From: Spirosoma rhododendri
GTDB taxonomy: Bacteria; Bacteroidota; Bacteroidia; Cytophagales; Spirosomataceae
Direction of reading: 5' to 3'
DNA: 64,000 nucleotides
NCBI RefSeq assembly: GCF_012849055.1
Contig: NZ_CP051677.1
Span: 930,001 to 994,000 of the forward strand
Made by a program: the position numbers and the translations under genes. Positions 33,579 to 42,719 of this stretch are shown piece by piece (the first letter of the stretch is position 1; the number at the start of each line of letters is the position of its first letter). Below the pieces are notes generated by a model, which searched no databases, was not told where the DNA came from, and was given only the letters and a program-made list of their open reading frames with translations.

Positions 33579-34820
33579 ATGTTTTTTTTGCGTCAGATTC
33601 TGGAAAGTTTTCGTTTCGCGTGGCAGGCGCTGCGCTCGAATCTGTTGCGTACGCTGCTTTCGCTGCTGGGCGTCACCATCGGCATTTTCGCCATTATCGC
33701 CGTTTTCACGCTAGTCGATTCGCTTGAACGCAGCGTGAAAACCAGCCTGTCGTTCGTCGGCGACAGAGTGGTGTATCTCAGTAAATGGCCGTGGGCATTT
33801 GGCGGTGAATACCAGTGGTGGAAGTACTTTCAGCGGCCCGAAACGAAATACAGCGAGTTTAAATACCTGAACGATCAGCTGGAGAACGCGCAGGCAATGG
33901 CGATTCTGGATTTTAAGCGCACCGTTGTCAAGTACGGCAACAACAGCACGTCGTCGCAGGTGCAGGGTACGACCTACGACTACAACCGCATCTCGGACGT
34001 GTCTATCGCCAGTGGCCGGTATTTCACCCCGCAGGAAATGGCTGTCGGTCGCCCCGTAACAATCATCGGCGCGACCGTAGCCGAAGACCTGTTCAACGGG
34101 CAGGAAGCGGTTGGCAAAACGATCAAAATCGGCGGGGCTAACTTTCTGGTGATCGGTGTGCAGCAGGCCAAGGGCAAAAGCCTCGTCAGCGTAGGCGGCA
34201 ATCAGCCGGATATCAAGTGCATCATCCCCTACCTGATCTTTTCCAAGCTGTTTAACTCCGGCGTTCCCACGTTCGACGTGGCCATTAAAGGATACGAAAG
34301 CGACGAAGGCTTGCTTGAACTCGAAAGCGAAGTTCAGGGACTATTACGCGCCCGGCGGGGGTTACGCCCGACGCAGGACGATAATTTCGCCGTCAACCGC
34401 CCCGAAGCCGCCGTCAAGTTTGTCAGCGCCATCTTTACCGTCCTGACGCTGGCGGGCTGGGTCATCGGCGGGTTCTCGATCCTGATTGGCGGGTTTGGTA
34501 TCGCCAACATCATGTTTGTGTCGGTGAAGGAGCGTACCAACATCATCGGTATTCAGAAATCGTTGGGTGCCAAGAATTACTTTATCCTGTTCCAGTTCCT
34601 GTTCGAGTCTGTACTGCTCAGCCTTGTTGGCGGGTTGGGCGGTATTCTGCTGGTATATCTGCTGTCGCTGATTCCCTTTGGCAGCCTGGAACTGCAACTC
34701 ACACTTAGCAACGTTCTGCTGGGGTTGGGCGTGTCGAGTGTCATTGGCATTCTGTCTGGCATCATCCCGGCCTTCTCAGCTTCCCGACTCGATCCCGTCA
34801 TCGCCATTCGTGCCAAATAG
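33579..34820 (+). CDS. MacB/FtsX-type ABC transporter permease
   Basis: 413 residues. One N-terminal membrane helix (NLLRTLLSLLGVTIGIFAIIAVFTLVDS), then a large periplasmic MacB-like core domain (about 45-280) with ARYF-type GRYFTPQEM and VIGATVAEDLF. Three C-terminal helices form the FtsX domain (SIFxx SILIGGFGIANIMFVSVKERTNIIGIQKSLGAK, the conserved coupling region). It belongs to mechanotransmission-type ABC systems for lipoprotein, drug or peptide traffic. No ATPase gene is adjacent, so the partner must be elsewhere. It starts about 200 bp downstream of the divergent ggt start. Confidence 0.88.
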   Translation: MFFLRQILESFRFAWQALRSNLLRTLLSLLGVTIGIFAIIAVFTLVDSLERSVKTSLSFVGDRVVYLSKWPWAFGGEYQWWKYFQRPETKYSEFKYLNDQLENAQAMAILDFKRTVVKYGNNSTSSQVQGTTYDYNRISDVSIASGRYFTPQEMAVGRPVTIIGATVAEDLFNGQEAVGKTIKIGGANFLVIGVQQAKGKSLVSVGGNQPDIKCIIPYLIFSKLFNSGVPTFDVAIKGYESDEGLLELESEVQGLLRARRGLRPTQDDNFAVNRPEAAVKFVSAIFTVLTLAGWVIGGFSILIGGFGIANIMFVSVKERTNIIGIQKSLGAKNYFILFQFLFESVLLSLVGGLGGILLVYLLSLIPFGSLELQLTLSNVLLGLGVSSVIGILSGIIPAFSASRLDPVIAIRAK

Positions 34821-34951
34821 GTACATAGTTCACCTATTCCGTCGGGTGGTCCGGTCAAACATTTTGTGAGGGTAGTCGTTGCTAGTTGTTGACGGTCTGG
34901 CAAACAAATCGTCTATTTGTGCGTCTCAACCGCAACTAAACAACCACATTC

Positions 34952-35467
34952 ATGCGCGGATTACTGTACTTCCTACTGTTCTTATTTGTTGTTCTCGGCA
35001 TCCTATACGTGCTCACCGGCTGGAGTTTCAGCGACGGCGAACGGGCCGGCACCGTGTCGAAATTTAGCCGCCGGGGCTTTGTGTTCAAAACCTACGAAGG
35101 TGTACTGAACGTCGGCGGCTTTTCGGGCGAAACCGGTTCGCTGACGCCCCAGTACTTTGACTTTTCGGTGAAAGACGACAATGTCGCCAAGCAAATCACC
35201 GACGCCGTCAAGACGGGTCAGCGCGTGACGCTGCACTACGAAGAAAAAATCCTTCGGCTACCCTGGAACGGCGAAACCAAGTACTACATCACCAATGTCG
35301 AAGCCGTCGGCCCGGCTCAGGGCGCGTATGGCTATCCCGGTCAGCAGCAAGGTTATCCACAACAGCAACAGGGTTATCCACAGCAGGGGCAGTACCAGCA
35401 GCAGGGGCAGCAACAGCAACAGCCCATGCAGGAGCCCACGATGGCCCCGGCTGACTCAGTCCTGTAA
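34952..35467 (+). CDS. Small membrane-anchored protein with Gln/Gly/Tyr/Pro-rich tail
   Basis: 171 residues. N-terminal membrane helix or uncleaved signal (GLLYFLLFLFVVLGILYVLTGW). A conserved domain follows with ERAGTVSKFSRRGFVFKTYEG, YFDFSVKDDNVAKQI and RVTLHYEEKI. The last third is low complexity, with repeated QQGYP units and Gln runs (about 125-160). Relatives in Bacteroidota are, as I recall, often mislabelled 6-phosphogluconate dehydrogenase; no such motif is here. Real function unknown. Confidence 0.75.
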   Translation: MRGLLYFLLFLFVVLGILYVLTGWSFSDGERAGTVSKFSRRGFVFKTYEGVLNVGGFSGETGSLTPQYFDFSVKDDNVAKQITDAVKTGQRVTLHYEEKILRLPWNGETKYYITNVEAVGPAQGAYGYPGQQQGYPQQQQGYPQQGQYQQQGQQQQQPMQEPTMAPADSVL

Positions 35468-35501
35468 CCGGCAATTGGTAGTTCATTTTTGCCCTCTCAA
35501 C

Positions 35502-35534
35502 GTAGGCGCTTCGTACCGGAGCGCCTACTTTTTT
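35502..35534 (+). terminator. Rho-independent terminator
   Basis: GTAGGCGCT/AGCGCCTAC stem (35502-35510 and 35520-35528) followed by T6. Confidence 0.9.
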
Positions 35535-35676
35535 GACCGGACTACTAACCGCTGCCAGCCACCCGATCTTCTGGCACCGAATATCGTCTTTTATATGCTC
35601 ATTTACAGGCCGTTAAGCTAGCTTGGTAGTCAGCAAAAAAACCCGTCAAATCCTACCATCTATTTTGAAAAAAGGC

Positions 35677-35707
35677 TTGATATTCTGCCCCATTCTGGGT
35701 AATTTTA
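35677..35707 (+). promoter_or_regulatory. recA promoter
   Basis: TTG at 35677-35679, a 20-bp spacer and TAATTTTA at 35700-35707, one mismatch from TAnnTTTG, 25 bp before the ATG. I see no obvious LexA-type palindrome. Confidence 0.55.
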
Positions 35708-35731
35708 TCTGTTTAAAACAACCATCCCAAC

Positions 35732-36826
35732 ATGGCGAAATCAGATACGGCGCAAGCCACAGCATCTGCTAATGACAACAAACTAAAAGCGCTGCAAACG
35801 ACCATTGAGAAGCTCGACAAAGCATTCGGCAAAGGTACCGTTATGCGGTTGAGCGAAAGTAAAGTGGTCGACGTTCCGGTTATCTCGACTGGTTCGCTGG
35901 GCCTCGACCTTGCACTCGGCATTGGCGGTGTACCCCGTGGCCGGGTCGTTGAAATCTACGGGCCGGAATCGTCGGGTAAAACCACGCTGACGATGCACTG
36001 CATCGCCGAAGCACAGAAAAACGGCGGTCTTGCTGCCTTCATCGACGCCGAACACGCCTTCGACCGCGTCTACGCCGAGAAGCTGGGTATCGATACCAAA
36101 AACTTATTGATCTCGCAGCCTGACAATGGTGAGCAGGCGCTCGAAATTGCCGAGCACCTCATCAGCTCGGGTGCTATCGACATTATCGTTATCGACTCTG
36201 TTGCCGCGCTCGTGCCGAAAGCCGAGATCGAAGGCGAAATGGGCGAAAGCAAAATGGGTCTGCAAGCCCGCCTGATGTCGCAGGCACTGCGGAAACTGAC
36301 CGGCACGATCAACAAAACGGGCTGCTGCTGCATTTTCATCAACCAGCTTCGTGAGAAGATCGGCGTGATGTTCGGTAACCCCGAAACGACCACTGGTGGC
36401 AACGCCCTGAAATTCTACGCGTCGGTTCGACTCGACATCCGTCGGATCGGGCAGATCAAGGAAGGTGCCGACAACGTGATCGGTAACCGCACGAAAGTGA
36501 AAGTGGTGAAGAACAAACTGGCGGCTCCGTTCAAAGTCGTTGAGTTCGACATCATGTATGGTCAGGGTGTATCAAAGGTGGGCGAAGTGCTCGACTTGGC
36601 CGTTGAAATGGAAATTGTGAAGAAGTCGGGTTCGTGGTTCTCGTACGGCACCAGCCGCCTGGCGCAGGGTCGCGACGCGGTGAAAGAACTGCTGCTCGAC
36701 AACCCGGAGCTGATGAACGAACTGGAGACGAAAATCCGGGCTAAAATCGCCGACGACGAAAACGCCCTGCTCGATCCTGTTCTCGAAGGTACCGAGGCCG
36801 ATGACGAAGGCGAAATCGACGATTAA
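35732..36826 (+). CDS. recA: Recombinase RecA
   Basis: 364 residues. Walker [10 protein letters not shown] at 77-85, [22 protein letters not shown] (Walker B and L1 region), [22 protein letters not shown] (L2 and signature), and an acidic C-terminal tail ([10 protein letters not shown]). It polymerises on single-stranded DNA, drives strand exchange and stimulates self-cleavage of SOS regulators. No intein or insertion is present. Single gene with its own promoter and terminator. Confidence 0.98.
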   Translation: MAKSDTAQATASANDNKLKALQTTIEKLDKAFGKGTVMRLSESKVVDVPVISTGSLGLDLALGIGGVPRGRVVEIYGPESSGKTTLTMHCIAEAQKNGGLAAFIDAEHAFDRVYAEKLGIDTKNLLISQPDNGEQALEIAEHLISSGAIDIIVIDSVAALVPKAEIEGEMGESKMGLQARLMSQALRKLTGTINKTGCCCIFINQLREKIGVMFGNPETTTGGNALKFYASVRLDIRRIGQIKEGADNVIGNRTKVKVVKNKLAAPFKVVEFDIMYGQGVSKVGEVLDLAVEMEIVKKSGSWFSYGTSRLAQGRDAVKELLLDNPELMNELETKIRAKIADDENALLDPVLEGTEADDEGEIDD

Positions 36827-36847
36827 GCACTCGTTATCTTTCTGCAC

Positions 36848-36888
36848 AAAGAGGTGGCTGGCATTGTCCGGCCACCTCTTTTTTTATT
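36848..36888 (+). terminator. recA terminator
   Basis: AAAGAGGTGGC/GCCACCTCTTT stem (36848-36858 and 36871-36881) followed by a T-rich tail. Confidence 0.92.
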
Positions 36889-36927
36889 TTTGTGTTTTCG
36901 CTTCGCCTGCCAACGACCACTGCCTGC

Positions 36928-38199
36928 ATGTCTGCTCATCACAAACTCGACGTTTGCCCAAATTGCGGTACCCACCTCGGCCACGACGCTAACTTTTGCC
37001 CCAACTGCGGTCAGGAGAACCACGAGGTAAAACTGCCGCTCAGTCACATCGGGTACGAGTTTGTCGAGAGTATCACCCACTTCGACAACAAGCTCTGGAA
37101 CTCGCTGAAAGCCATTTTCACCCGCCCCGGTCAGATGACGGCCGAATTTCTGGAAGGCAAACGCGCCCGCTACGTCCCCCCCGCCCGGCTGTATGTGTTC
37201 GTCAGCGTGCTCTTCTTTTTCCTGGTCGGCAAATTCGCCAGTCATCAGATCGAAAGCACAAGCCGGGAAGTGTTGCTGACGACACTGGCCGACGATGTAT
37301 CCAAAAAGGCACTCGGCGGGGAAACTGGTCAGAAAAAAGATTCGCTGCTGGCCAGTCAGGGGTTGGATAAGGTCGCGACTATCGAAGTCGATAAAGTGGG
37401 ACAGCCGGCCGAACATAAACTGTTTTACCAAAGCCTGACTTCGTTGCCTGCGGCTGGTCTGGATTCGCTGCTCCGGACACAGAAACTGCCGGCTACGGGT
37501 GATAACCGGGCGAAGCTAACCCGGTTGCTGACGCTGATCCGCGACGAGCCGACAACGTATCCGGTACTGGTGCTGATCGGTAATGTCAACGAGAATTCCT
37601 TTTCGTTTCCAACCGAGCGCGAACGGCGGCATTTCCTCCATCAGATCAGCCTGTTCTCCGACGAGCAGCTCGATTCAACACTTACGAAAAACAGGTTGAA
37701 AACGGGGTATTTCGGTCGTATGGCCCTGCGCAAAGCCAACCGCATCACCGAGATTTCCCAGGCTGATGATATTCATACAGTATCGGATGAGTTGAGCCAC
37801 GTGTTTATCAAGAGCCTGTCGACGACTATGTTTGTGCTGATGCCGTTCGTGGCTTTTCTGCTATGGCTGTTTTATGTCCGGCGGAAGCAGTACCGGCGGT
37901 ATTATTACGAGCACCTGGTCTTCTCAATTCATGCCCACACGGTGCTGTTTCTGTTTCTATCAATTGCGTTGCTGATCGCCATTTACCTGGAGCATTACGT
38001 GCCGGAATCCGTCGTAACGCAGATTCTGTTCTGGGCCGTCGTCGTCAGTTTTGGCTATTTTCTTCTTTCGCTCAAGCGCGTCTACAATCAGACGTGGCTG
38101 CGTACGGTGGGTAAATTCGTACTGATCTCCGGCATTTATCTGGTTACGGTAATGCTCTTTATGATCGTTGTGCTCGGGCTGTCGGCAAACTCGTTATAA
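36928..38199 (+). CDS. DUF3667-type membrane protein with N-terminal zinc ribbon
   Basis: About 423 residues from the ATG at 36928; an in-frame ATG at 36892 adds 12 residues with no family match. A four-Cys zinc ribbon (CPNCGTHLGHDANFCPNCGQ) is followed by ITHFDNKLWNSLKAIFTRPGQMTAEFLEGKRARYVPPARLYVF, the DUF3667 signature. A membrane helix comes next, a long soluble middle part, then four C-terminal helices (MFVLMPFVAFLLWLFYV, HAHTVLFLFLSIALLIAIYL and two more). Function unknown. Confidence 0.85.
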   Translation: MSAHHKLDVCPNCGTHLGHDANFCPNCGQENHEVKLPLSHIGYEFVESITHFDNKLWNSLKAIFTRPGQMTAEFLEGKRARYVPPARLYVFVSVLFFFLVGKFASHQIESTSREVLLTTLADDVSKKALGGETGQKKDSLLASQGLDKVATIEVDKVGQPAEHKLFYQSLTSLPAAGLDSLLRTQKLPATGDNRAKLTRLLTLIRDEPTTYPVLVLIGNVNENSFSFPTERERRHFLHQISLFSDEQLDSTLTKNRLKTGYFGRMALRKANRITEISQADDIHTVSDELSHVFIKSLSTTMFVLMPFVAFLLWLFYVRRKQYRRYYYEHLVFSIHAHTVLFLFLSIALLIAIYLEHYVPESVVTQILFWAVVVSFGYFLLSLKRVYNQTWLRTVGKFVLISGIYLVTVMLFMIVVLGLSANSL

Positions 38200-38286
38200 G
38201 GTAGCATTCAATCCAGACACATACGTCAATGCGTACATAGTTACGAAGCCGGTCGATAGTTGACTGGCTCGTAAGCTACACACGCT

Positions 38287-38685
38287 ATGAAATCGTTATT
38301 CGTTGCCCTATGTCTGTCGGCAGGTTCGTTGTTTGCCGCAGCCCCCACCGAAGGCCCAAAAGCTGCTAATCTAATCGTGTACCGCACCGGTTGCATATAC
38401 GGTAGCATGGCTAAATACCGGGTCAACATCGACAATCAGGAGCAGACAAAACTGAAAAATAAGTCGATCTACACGACGACGCTGACACCGGGTTCCCACA
38501 CGATTGCTCCCCGCAATCCTAACAAAGCGGTGACGATCAATGCGCAGGATGGCCAGACGTACGTAGTGCAATACAAAACGCGCTTCGGCCTGTTTGGTGC
38601 CCGCCCCAAACTGAAGGTGATGACGCTGGAAGAAGCGAAGCAGAACAAAAGATTCGCTGCCTTGCAAAGCAACACGGGTATGTAA
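38287..38685 (+). CDS. Secreted DUF2846-like protein
   Basis: 132 residues with signal peptide 1-18 (FVALCLSAGSLFAAA). The core reads NLIVYRTGCIYGSMAKYRVNIDNQEQTKLKNKSIYTTTLTPGSHTI, like the DUF2846 beta-sandwich domain that displays stiff strands and a glycine turn. Periplasmic by prediction; function unknown. It is convergent with citrate synthase. Confidence 0.65.
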   Translation: MKSLFVALCLSAGSLFAAAPTEGPKAANLIVYRTGCIYGSMAKYRVNIDNQEQTKLKNKSIYTTTLTPGSHTIAPRNPNKAVTINAQDGQTYVVQYKTRFGLFGARPKLKVMTLEEAKQNKRFAALQSNTGM

Positions 38686-38711
38686 GTGCCAATGCTTACC
38701 ACCTGAAAAGC

Positions 38712-38750
38712 AAACCGCCCCGGTTGCATCAGAGCGACCGGGGCGGTTTT
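38712..38750. terminator. Bidirectional terminator
   Basis: 13-bp stem AAACCGCCCCGGT/ACCGGGGCGGTTT with T/A tracts on both sides, between convergent genes. Confidence 0.9.
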
Positions 38751-38768
38751 GTATGTTGGCAGCGTCGA

Positions 38769-40049
38769 CTACCGGTTTTCCATCGGGACGAATTCACGGA
38801 GGGTTGAGCCGGTGTAAATCTGACGGGGACGACCGATTGGCTCCTTCGTCTCGCGCATTTCCTTCCACTGAGCAATCCAGCCCGGCAGACGACCGATGGC
38901 GAACATGACCGTGAACATATTGGTCGGGATGCCCAGTGCGCGGTAGATGATACCCGAATAGAAGTCGACATTCGGGTACAGCTTGCGCGACACGAAGTAT
39001 TCGTCGTTCAAAGCCGCTTCTTCCAGCCCTTTCGCGATTTCAAGCACAGGGTCGTTCACACCCAGCTTGCTCAGTACGTCATCGGCCGCTTTCTTGATGA
39101 TCTTGGCGCGGGGGTCGAAGTTTTTGTACACGCGGTGCCCGAAACCGAACAGGCGGAAGCCCGTCGTTTTCGCGTTCTTCGCCATGTCAATGTACTTGGC
39201 TACGTCGCCACCACCGGCTTTGATTTCTTCAAGCATTTCGATTACTTCCTGGTTGGCGCCACCGTGCAGTGGCCCCCAAAGGGCGCTGATACCCGCCGAA
39301 ATCGACGCGTACAGATTCGCCTGCGACGAACCAACGAGCCGTACCGTCGAGGTCGAGCAGTTTTGCTCGTGGTCAGCATGGAGAATAAGCAGGATGTTCA
39401 GGGCTTCGGCGACTACCGGATCGACGGTATAGTCTTCAACCGGCAGGGCAAACATCATGTTGAGGAAGTTCTCGATGTAACCCAGTTTATTCTTGGGATA
39501 GTTGAGCGGGTGTCCCATCGACCGCTTGTACGACCACGTAGCGATGGTTGGCAGCTTGGCAATCAACCGAACAATGTCCAGGTTTTCGTCGCCATTGCCC
39601 TCGTACGATTCTGGGTAGAAACCACTCATGGCACTTACCAGCGACGCCAGTACGCACATTGGGTGAGCCTTAACCGGAAAGCCGTCGAAGATCTTACGCA
39701 TATCTTCGTTTACCAGCGTATGATGCCGAATTGCTCCTTCAAACTGCGCATACTGCTCTTTCGTAGGCAGTTCGCCATAAATCAGCAGATAAGCAACCTC
39801 CAGGAAAGACGCTTTTGACGCTAATTCTTCGATTGAATACCCCCGATAGCGCAGAATGCCTTCTTCACCGTCTAGAAATGTAATGGCGCTCTTGGTAGCA
39901 CCGGTATTTTTGTAACCCCGATCCAGCGTTACATAACCTGTTTGATCGCGCAGATTAGAAATGTCGAAGGCTTTTTCCTGTTCACTCCCTTCCAGCGTGG
40001 GAAACGAGTATGATTTACCATCGACGGTGAGTTCAGCAGTGTTTGCCAT
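38769..40049 (-). CDS. gltA: Citrate synthase
   Basis: 426 residues, hexameric type II form of Gram-negative bacteria. Catalytic residues sit in LWGPLHGGANQEV, FGFGHRVYKNFDPRAKI (His) and NVDFYSGIIYRALGIP (Asp). The N-terminal domain with DISNLRDQTGYVTLD and FLDGEEGILRYRGYSIEELA is family-typical. It condenses oxaloacetate and acetyl-CoA to start the TCA cycle. It is transcribed alone with a bidirectional terminator downstream. Confidence 0.97.
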   Translation of the reverse strand: MANTAELTVDGKSYSFPTLEGSEQEKAFDISNLRDQTGYVTLDRGYKNTGATKSAITFLDGEEGILRYRGYSIEELASKASFLEVAYLLIYGELPTKEQYAQFEGAIRHHTLVNEDMRKIFDGFPVKAHPMCVLASLVSAMSGFYPESYEGNGDENLDIVRLIAKLPTIATWSYKRSMGHPLNYPKNKLGYIENFLNMMFALPVEDYTVDPVVAEALNILLILHADHEQNCSTSTVRLVGSSQANLYASISAGISALWGPLHGGANQEVIEMLEEIKAGGGDVAKYIDMAKNAKTTGFRLFGFGHRVYKNFDPRAKIIKKAADDVLSKLGVNDPVLEIAKGLEEAALNDEYFVSRKLYPNVDFYSGIIYRALGIPTNMFTVMFAIGRLPGWIAQWKEMRETKEPIGRPRQIYTGSTLREFVPMENR

Positions 40050-40205
40050 ACAGAAAATCAGGGTAGTATATTCAGTAGTAAAGGATTAACAGCCCAATGG
40101 GGGTAGCGGGGCGAAATTAGCCCAAAAACCCAATAGTCAGTCGAAATCGTCATAAAAAAGCGATTCCTTAATAGGATACTAACCGGCTGTCGCGCATTTA
40201 AGTTT

Positions 40206-41507
40206 TTACGGCTTGTACCGACTCCCGCCTTTGACCACCAGCCGTACCTGCCGCAGCGCATTCATATCAGCAAGCGGGTCTCCCTGAACCACCACCAGAT
40301 CAGCCAGCAATCCGGCTTTGACGCGCCCCCGATCGGCCAGGTGAAACACGTCGGCATTGACTGAGGTTACGGAGCGCAGCACCGCCAGCGGTTTCATCCC
40401 GTAGTCGACCATCATCAGCAATTCGCGGGCGTTGTCGCCGTGACTGAACACACCAACATCGCCCCCCGCGCAGATGGTTACGCCCGCGCCGAGGGCCTGT
40501 TTGAACGTCACGCGTTTCTCGCGGATGCGGGCGGGTTCGGGTTCTTGCCCTTTCTTCCACCCCCGGTACTGACTCACCGCGTCGCCAGCCGCCAGCGTGG
40601 GGCAAAGCGCCGTACCATGTTGTTTCATCAAGGCAAAAATCTCGGGTGTTCCGGCATCACCATGTTCGATGGTTTCGCAGCCGCCCAGAATGGCCCGACG
40701 CATACCCTCGGCCGTACTGGCGTGTGCCACTGCCGCCCGACCGCTGCTTTTTGCCACCTCCACGATGAGTTTAATTTCGTCGAGCGTGAACGTCGGCTTC
40801 GCTTCGGCCATCAGGCCCCAGCGGTAGTCAGCATAGATTTTTATCGCGTCGGCCCCTTTGCCAATCTGCGACCGTACCGCCCGAATCAGTGCATCGTGCC
40901 CGTCGGCTTCTTCGGCCCCCTGCGGAAACTGGATGTCGGGGCTAGGGCTTTTCGGTCCGTAGCTACCCGATGCGATCAGGGCCTTCGTCACGATGACCAT
41001 ACGCGGCCCCGGAATAATGCCCTGATTGATGGCCTGTTTCAGCCCAACATCGTCGTATTCGGCTCCTTCCGTGCCCAGGTCGCGCACAGTGGTAAAACCA
41101 GCCATCAGCGTTTTTCGGGCATGATTGGTAGCCCGCGCCGTGCGGAGTGATCGGGCTTCGCGCAGCACCTGCTCGTCCCACGGCGTTTCGTTATACGGAT
41201 GCAGAAACAGGTGGGAATGCCCTTCGATCAGCCCCGGCAACAGCGTCTGCCCGGCCAACTCAACGACTTCCGCGCCATTTGCCGGTACGCTGGCTGCTGG
41301 TCCGGCCGCGTCAATTTTATCACCATTTACCCGAACGACCCAGCCCTCGTGCATCGTCTCGCCATCAAACACGCGGTCGGGCTTGAGCAGGTATGTCTCA
41401 GACAGCATCTTGCTGTCTGTTGCTCTGGCAGGAATAGACTGCCCCGTACAAACAGCAAGGATGGTGTTTGAGACAACAACGAGCAACCACAACTTATGTA
41501 AAATCAT
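40206..41507 (-). CDS. Secreted amidohydrolase (imidazolonepropionase-like) with REP-encoded N-terminus
   Basis: 433 residues from the ATG at 41507. A longer in-frame start at 41681 lies inside the transposase. Metal ligands: GLIEGHSHLF (HxH), DAIKIYADYRWG (carboxylated Lys), AAVAHASTAEG, ETIEHGDAG and CAGGDVGVFSHG (Asp). Resembles Xaa-Pro dipeptidase/prolidase-like exported amidohydrolases that cut small amides or peptides. Residues 11-38, covering the signal-peptide core and early mature region, are encoded by a REP inverted pair (41394-41475). The start codon overlaps the RAYT gene by 14 bases. Confidence 0.88.
   Translation of the reverse strand: MILHKLWLLVVVSNTILAVCTGQSIPARATDSKMLSETYLLKPDRVFDGETMHEGWVVRVNGDKIDAAGPAASVPANGAEVVELAGQTLLPGLIEGHSHLFLHPYNETPWDEQVLREARSLRTARATNHARKTLMAGFTTVRDLGTEGAEYDDVGLKQAINQGIIPGPRMVIVTKALIASGSYGPKSPSPDIQFPQGAEEADGHDALIRAVRSQIGKGADAIKIYADYRWGLMAEAKPTFTLDEIKLIVEVAKSSGRAAVAHASTAEGMRRAILGGCETIEHGDAGTPEIFALMKQHGTALCPTLAAGDAVSQYRGWKKGQEPEPARIREKRVTFKQALGAGVTICAGGDVGVFSHGDNARELLMMVDYGMKPLAVLRSVTSVNADVFHLADRGRVKAGLLADLVVVQGDPLADMNALRQVRLVVKGGSRYKP
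41394..41475. repeat. REP inverted pair inside the amidohydrolase coding start
   Basis: Left unit TGTCTCAGACAGCATC... with a 9-bp hairpin CAGACAGCA/TGCTGTCTG (41399-41419). Right unit CAAACAGCAAGG...TGTTTGAGACA (41449-41475). They match the pairs at 42143-42231 and 63586-63645. An A-to-G change in one stem strand is compensated by T-to-C in the other, so the hairpin is preserved. Confidence 0.82.
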
Positions 41508-42126
41508 TGTATTCGGGTTTGATATACGTCCACTTCCAGTCCTGCCAACATTGGCACAAACCAGCCTTGACCGGGTTATGCAAAACGTATTGTACAATGC
41601 GATGTAGTTCGGCGCGATCACGCACAAGCCGGTCGTAGCTCTCGTGCTCCCAAAATGCGCCCGTTCGATCCAACAGTTCATTGCACTTACTGGCGGTAAA
41701 GCTCTTCAGGCTGTGCATTACCTGTTGCAGCGACACTGCTTCATCATTGAGCGTGAAGACAACGTGAACATGATTCGACATCAGGCAGTACGCGATCAGC
41801 TCATACCGTTTTGCATCGAAATAGTGAAGTGCCCTAGCAATCTGTTCCGCTATCGCATTAACAGCTAACCACTTAGGGCCAAAGTTCGATTTCTCAAGTA
41901 TCGTTTCGTAAGCAGCGAAGTACTGTCTGGTCAATCTGTCTAGTTCGTCAGGCGTGTGGTCGCGTCGAGCGATGATCTGTTGTTTACGGAGTAAAAAATC
42001 TTCTGACAGACGCTGCTTTTCGATCTGCGGCACAGAACCATATAACCGTGTAGTCACGAAAAACGTACCGCCCAATGGTTGGATGTGTGGTAAACGGGAG
42101 CGGTAAAAGTCGGTGTGGAGCATCAA
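41494..42126 (-). CDS. REP-associated tyrosine transposase (RAYT, HUH Y1 family)
   Basis: 210 residues. The HUH motif is CLMSNHVHVVF (His119, His121). The catalytic tyrosine is Tyr164 in WEHESYDRLVRD, followed by VQYVLHNPVKAGL, typical of RAYTs. These enzymes cut and join single-stranded REP hairpins and are usually domesticated single-copy genes. Here REP pairs sit on both sides (41394-41475 and 42143-42231), with a third pair 21 kb away at 63586-63645. Its 3' end overlaps the start of the amidohydrolase gene by 14 bases. Confidence 0.92.
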   Translation of the reverse strand: MMLHTDFYRSRLPHIQPLGGTFFVTTRLYGSVPQIEKQRLSEDFLLRKQQIIARRDHTPDELDRLTRQYFAAYETILEKSNFGPKWLAVNAIAEQIARALHYFDAKRYELIAYCLMSNHVHVVFTLNDEAVSLQQVMHSLKSFTASKCNELLDRTGAFWEHESYDRLVRDRAELHRIVQYVLHNPVKAGLCQCWQDWKWTYIKPEYNDFT

Positions 42127-42142
42127 GTTTTGCCTCAGCTAT

Positions 42143-42231
42143 TTTGTCTCAAACAGCATCCTGCTGTTTGCTCTATCACCGGCAATATAGCTGACGCAAG
42201 AAACAAACAGCAGGATGCTGTTTGAGACAAA
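42143..42231. repeat. REP inverted pair upstream of the RAYT gene
   Basis: 28-bp perfectly complementary arms (42143-42170 and 42204-42231), each starting with a GTCTC tag and containing the hairpin AAACAGCA-TCC-TGCTGTTT. The 33-base spacer is unique. Typical BIME layout. Confidence 0.88.
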
Positions 42232-42234
42232 CTA

Positions 42235-42657
42235 TCATCGGCGCGTGGACTTACCCTGAATGAGCGTTAGTAGTTTTTCGCCGAAAATCAGGACGCAGAT
42301 GCCCGGCAGCAGAATAGCCCCCGCCCGAAAACCGGCGCCGGTCAGTTTATACACGCCACCATTGTACAGGGTAAAACTATCAATGAGCCAGTAGCCAGAC
42401 AGGGCCAGCAGGGCCACTACTATACCGATACCAATGGCCTGACCGAGTCGCCCAGCCAGACCGGCAATCAATACCGCAACGACGGCAACGGCGGCAACGG
42501 TACCGAGTGCTTTGGGGAACGTTTCCAGGTAGTTGTAATCAAAAAAAAGGACGCCCGCCCGACCAATCAGGTTGGGGTGCGACAATAGCCAGCCGTCGAG
42601 AACGACCAGCACCAGCAGGACAACGTAAAAAAATGGGCTACGCATGAACCGTATCAA
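42235..42657 (-). CDS. Small integral membrane protein, function unknown
   Basis: 140 residues with about four membrane helices: VVLLVLVVLDGWLL, ALGTVAAVAVVAVLIAGLAG, AIGIGIVVALLALSGYWL and GAILLPGICVLIFGEKLL. The C-terminus is basic (GKSTRR). No family recognised. The stop lies 4 bp from the REP pair. Confidence 0.6.
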   Translation of the reverse strand: MIRFMRSPFFYVVLLVLVVLDGWLLSHPNLIGRAGVLFFDYNYLETFPKALGTVAAVAVVAVLIAGLAGRLGQAIGIGIVVALLALSGYWLIDSFTLYNGGVYKLTGAGFRAGAILLPGICVLIFGEKLLTLIQGKSTRR

Positions 42658-42719
42658 TCAGGTTAGTTAATCGAAACGAAGATAGTTTTTTACAGCCCGT
42701 CGACAGCTATACAGCTACT

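Noticed and set aside
41394..42231. CRISPR array
   Set aside because: The repeats are inverted REP pairs around a transposase, not evenly spaced direct repeats, and no cas genes are present. No CRISPR array is seen anywhere in the window.
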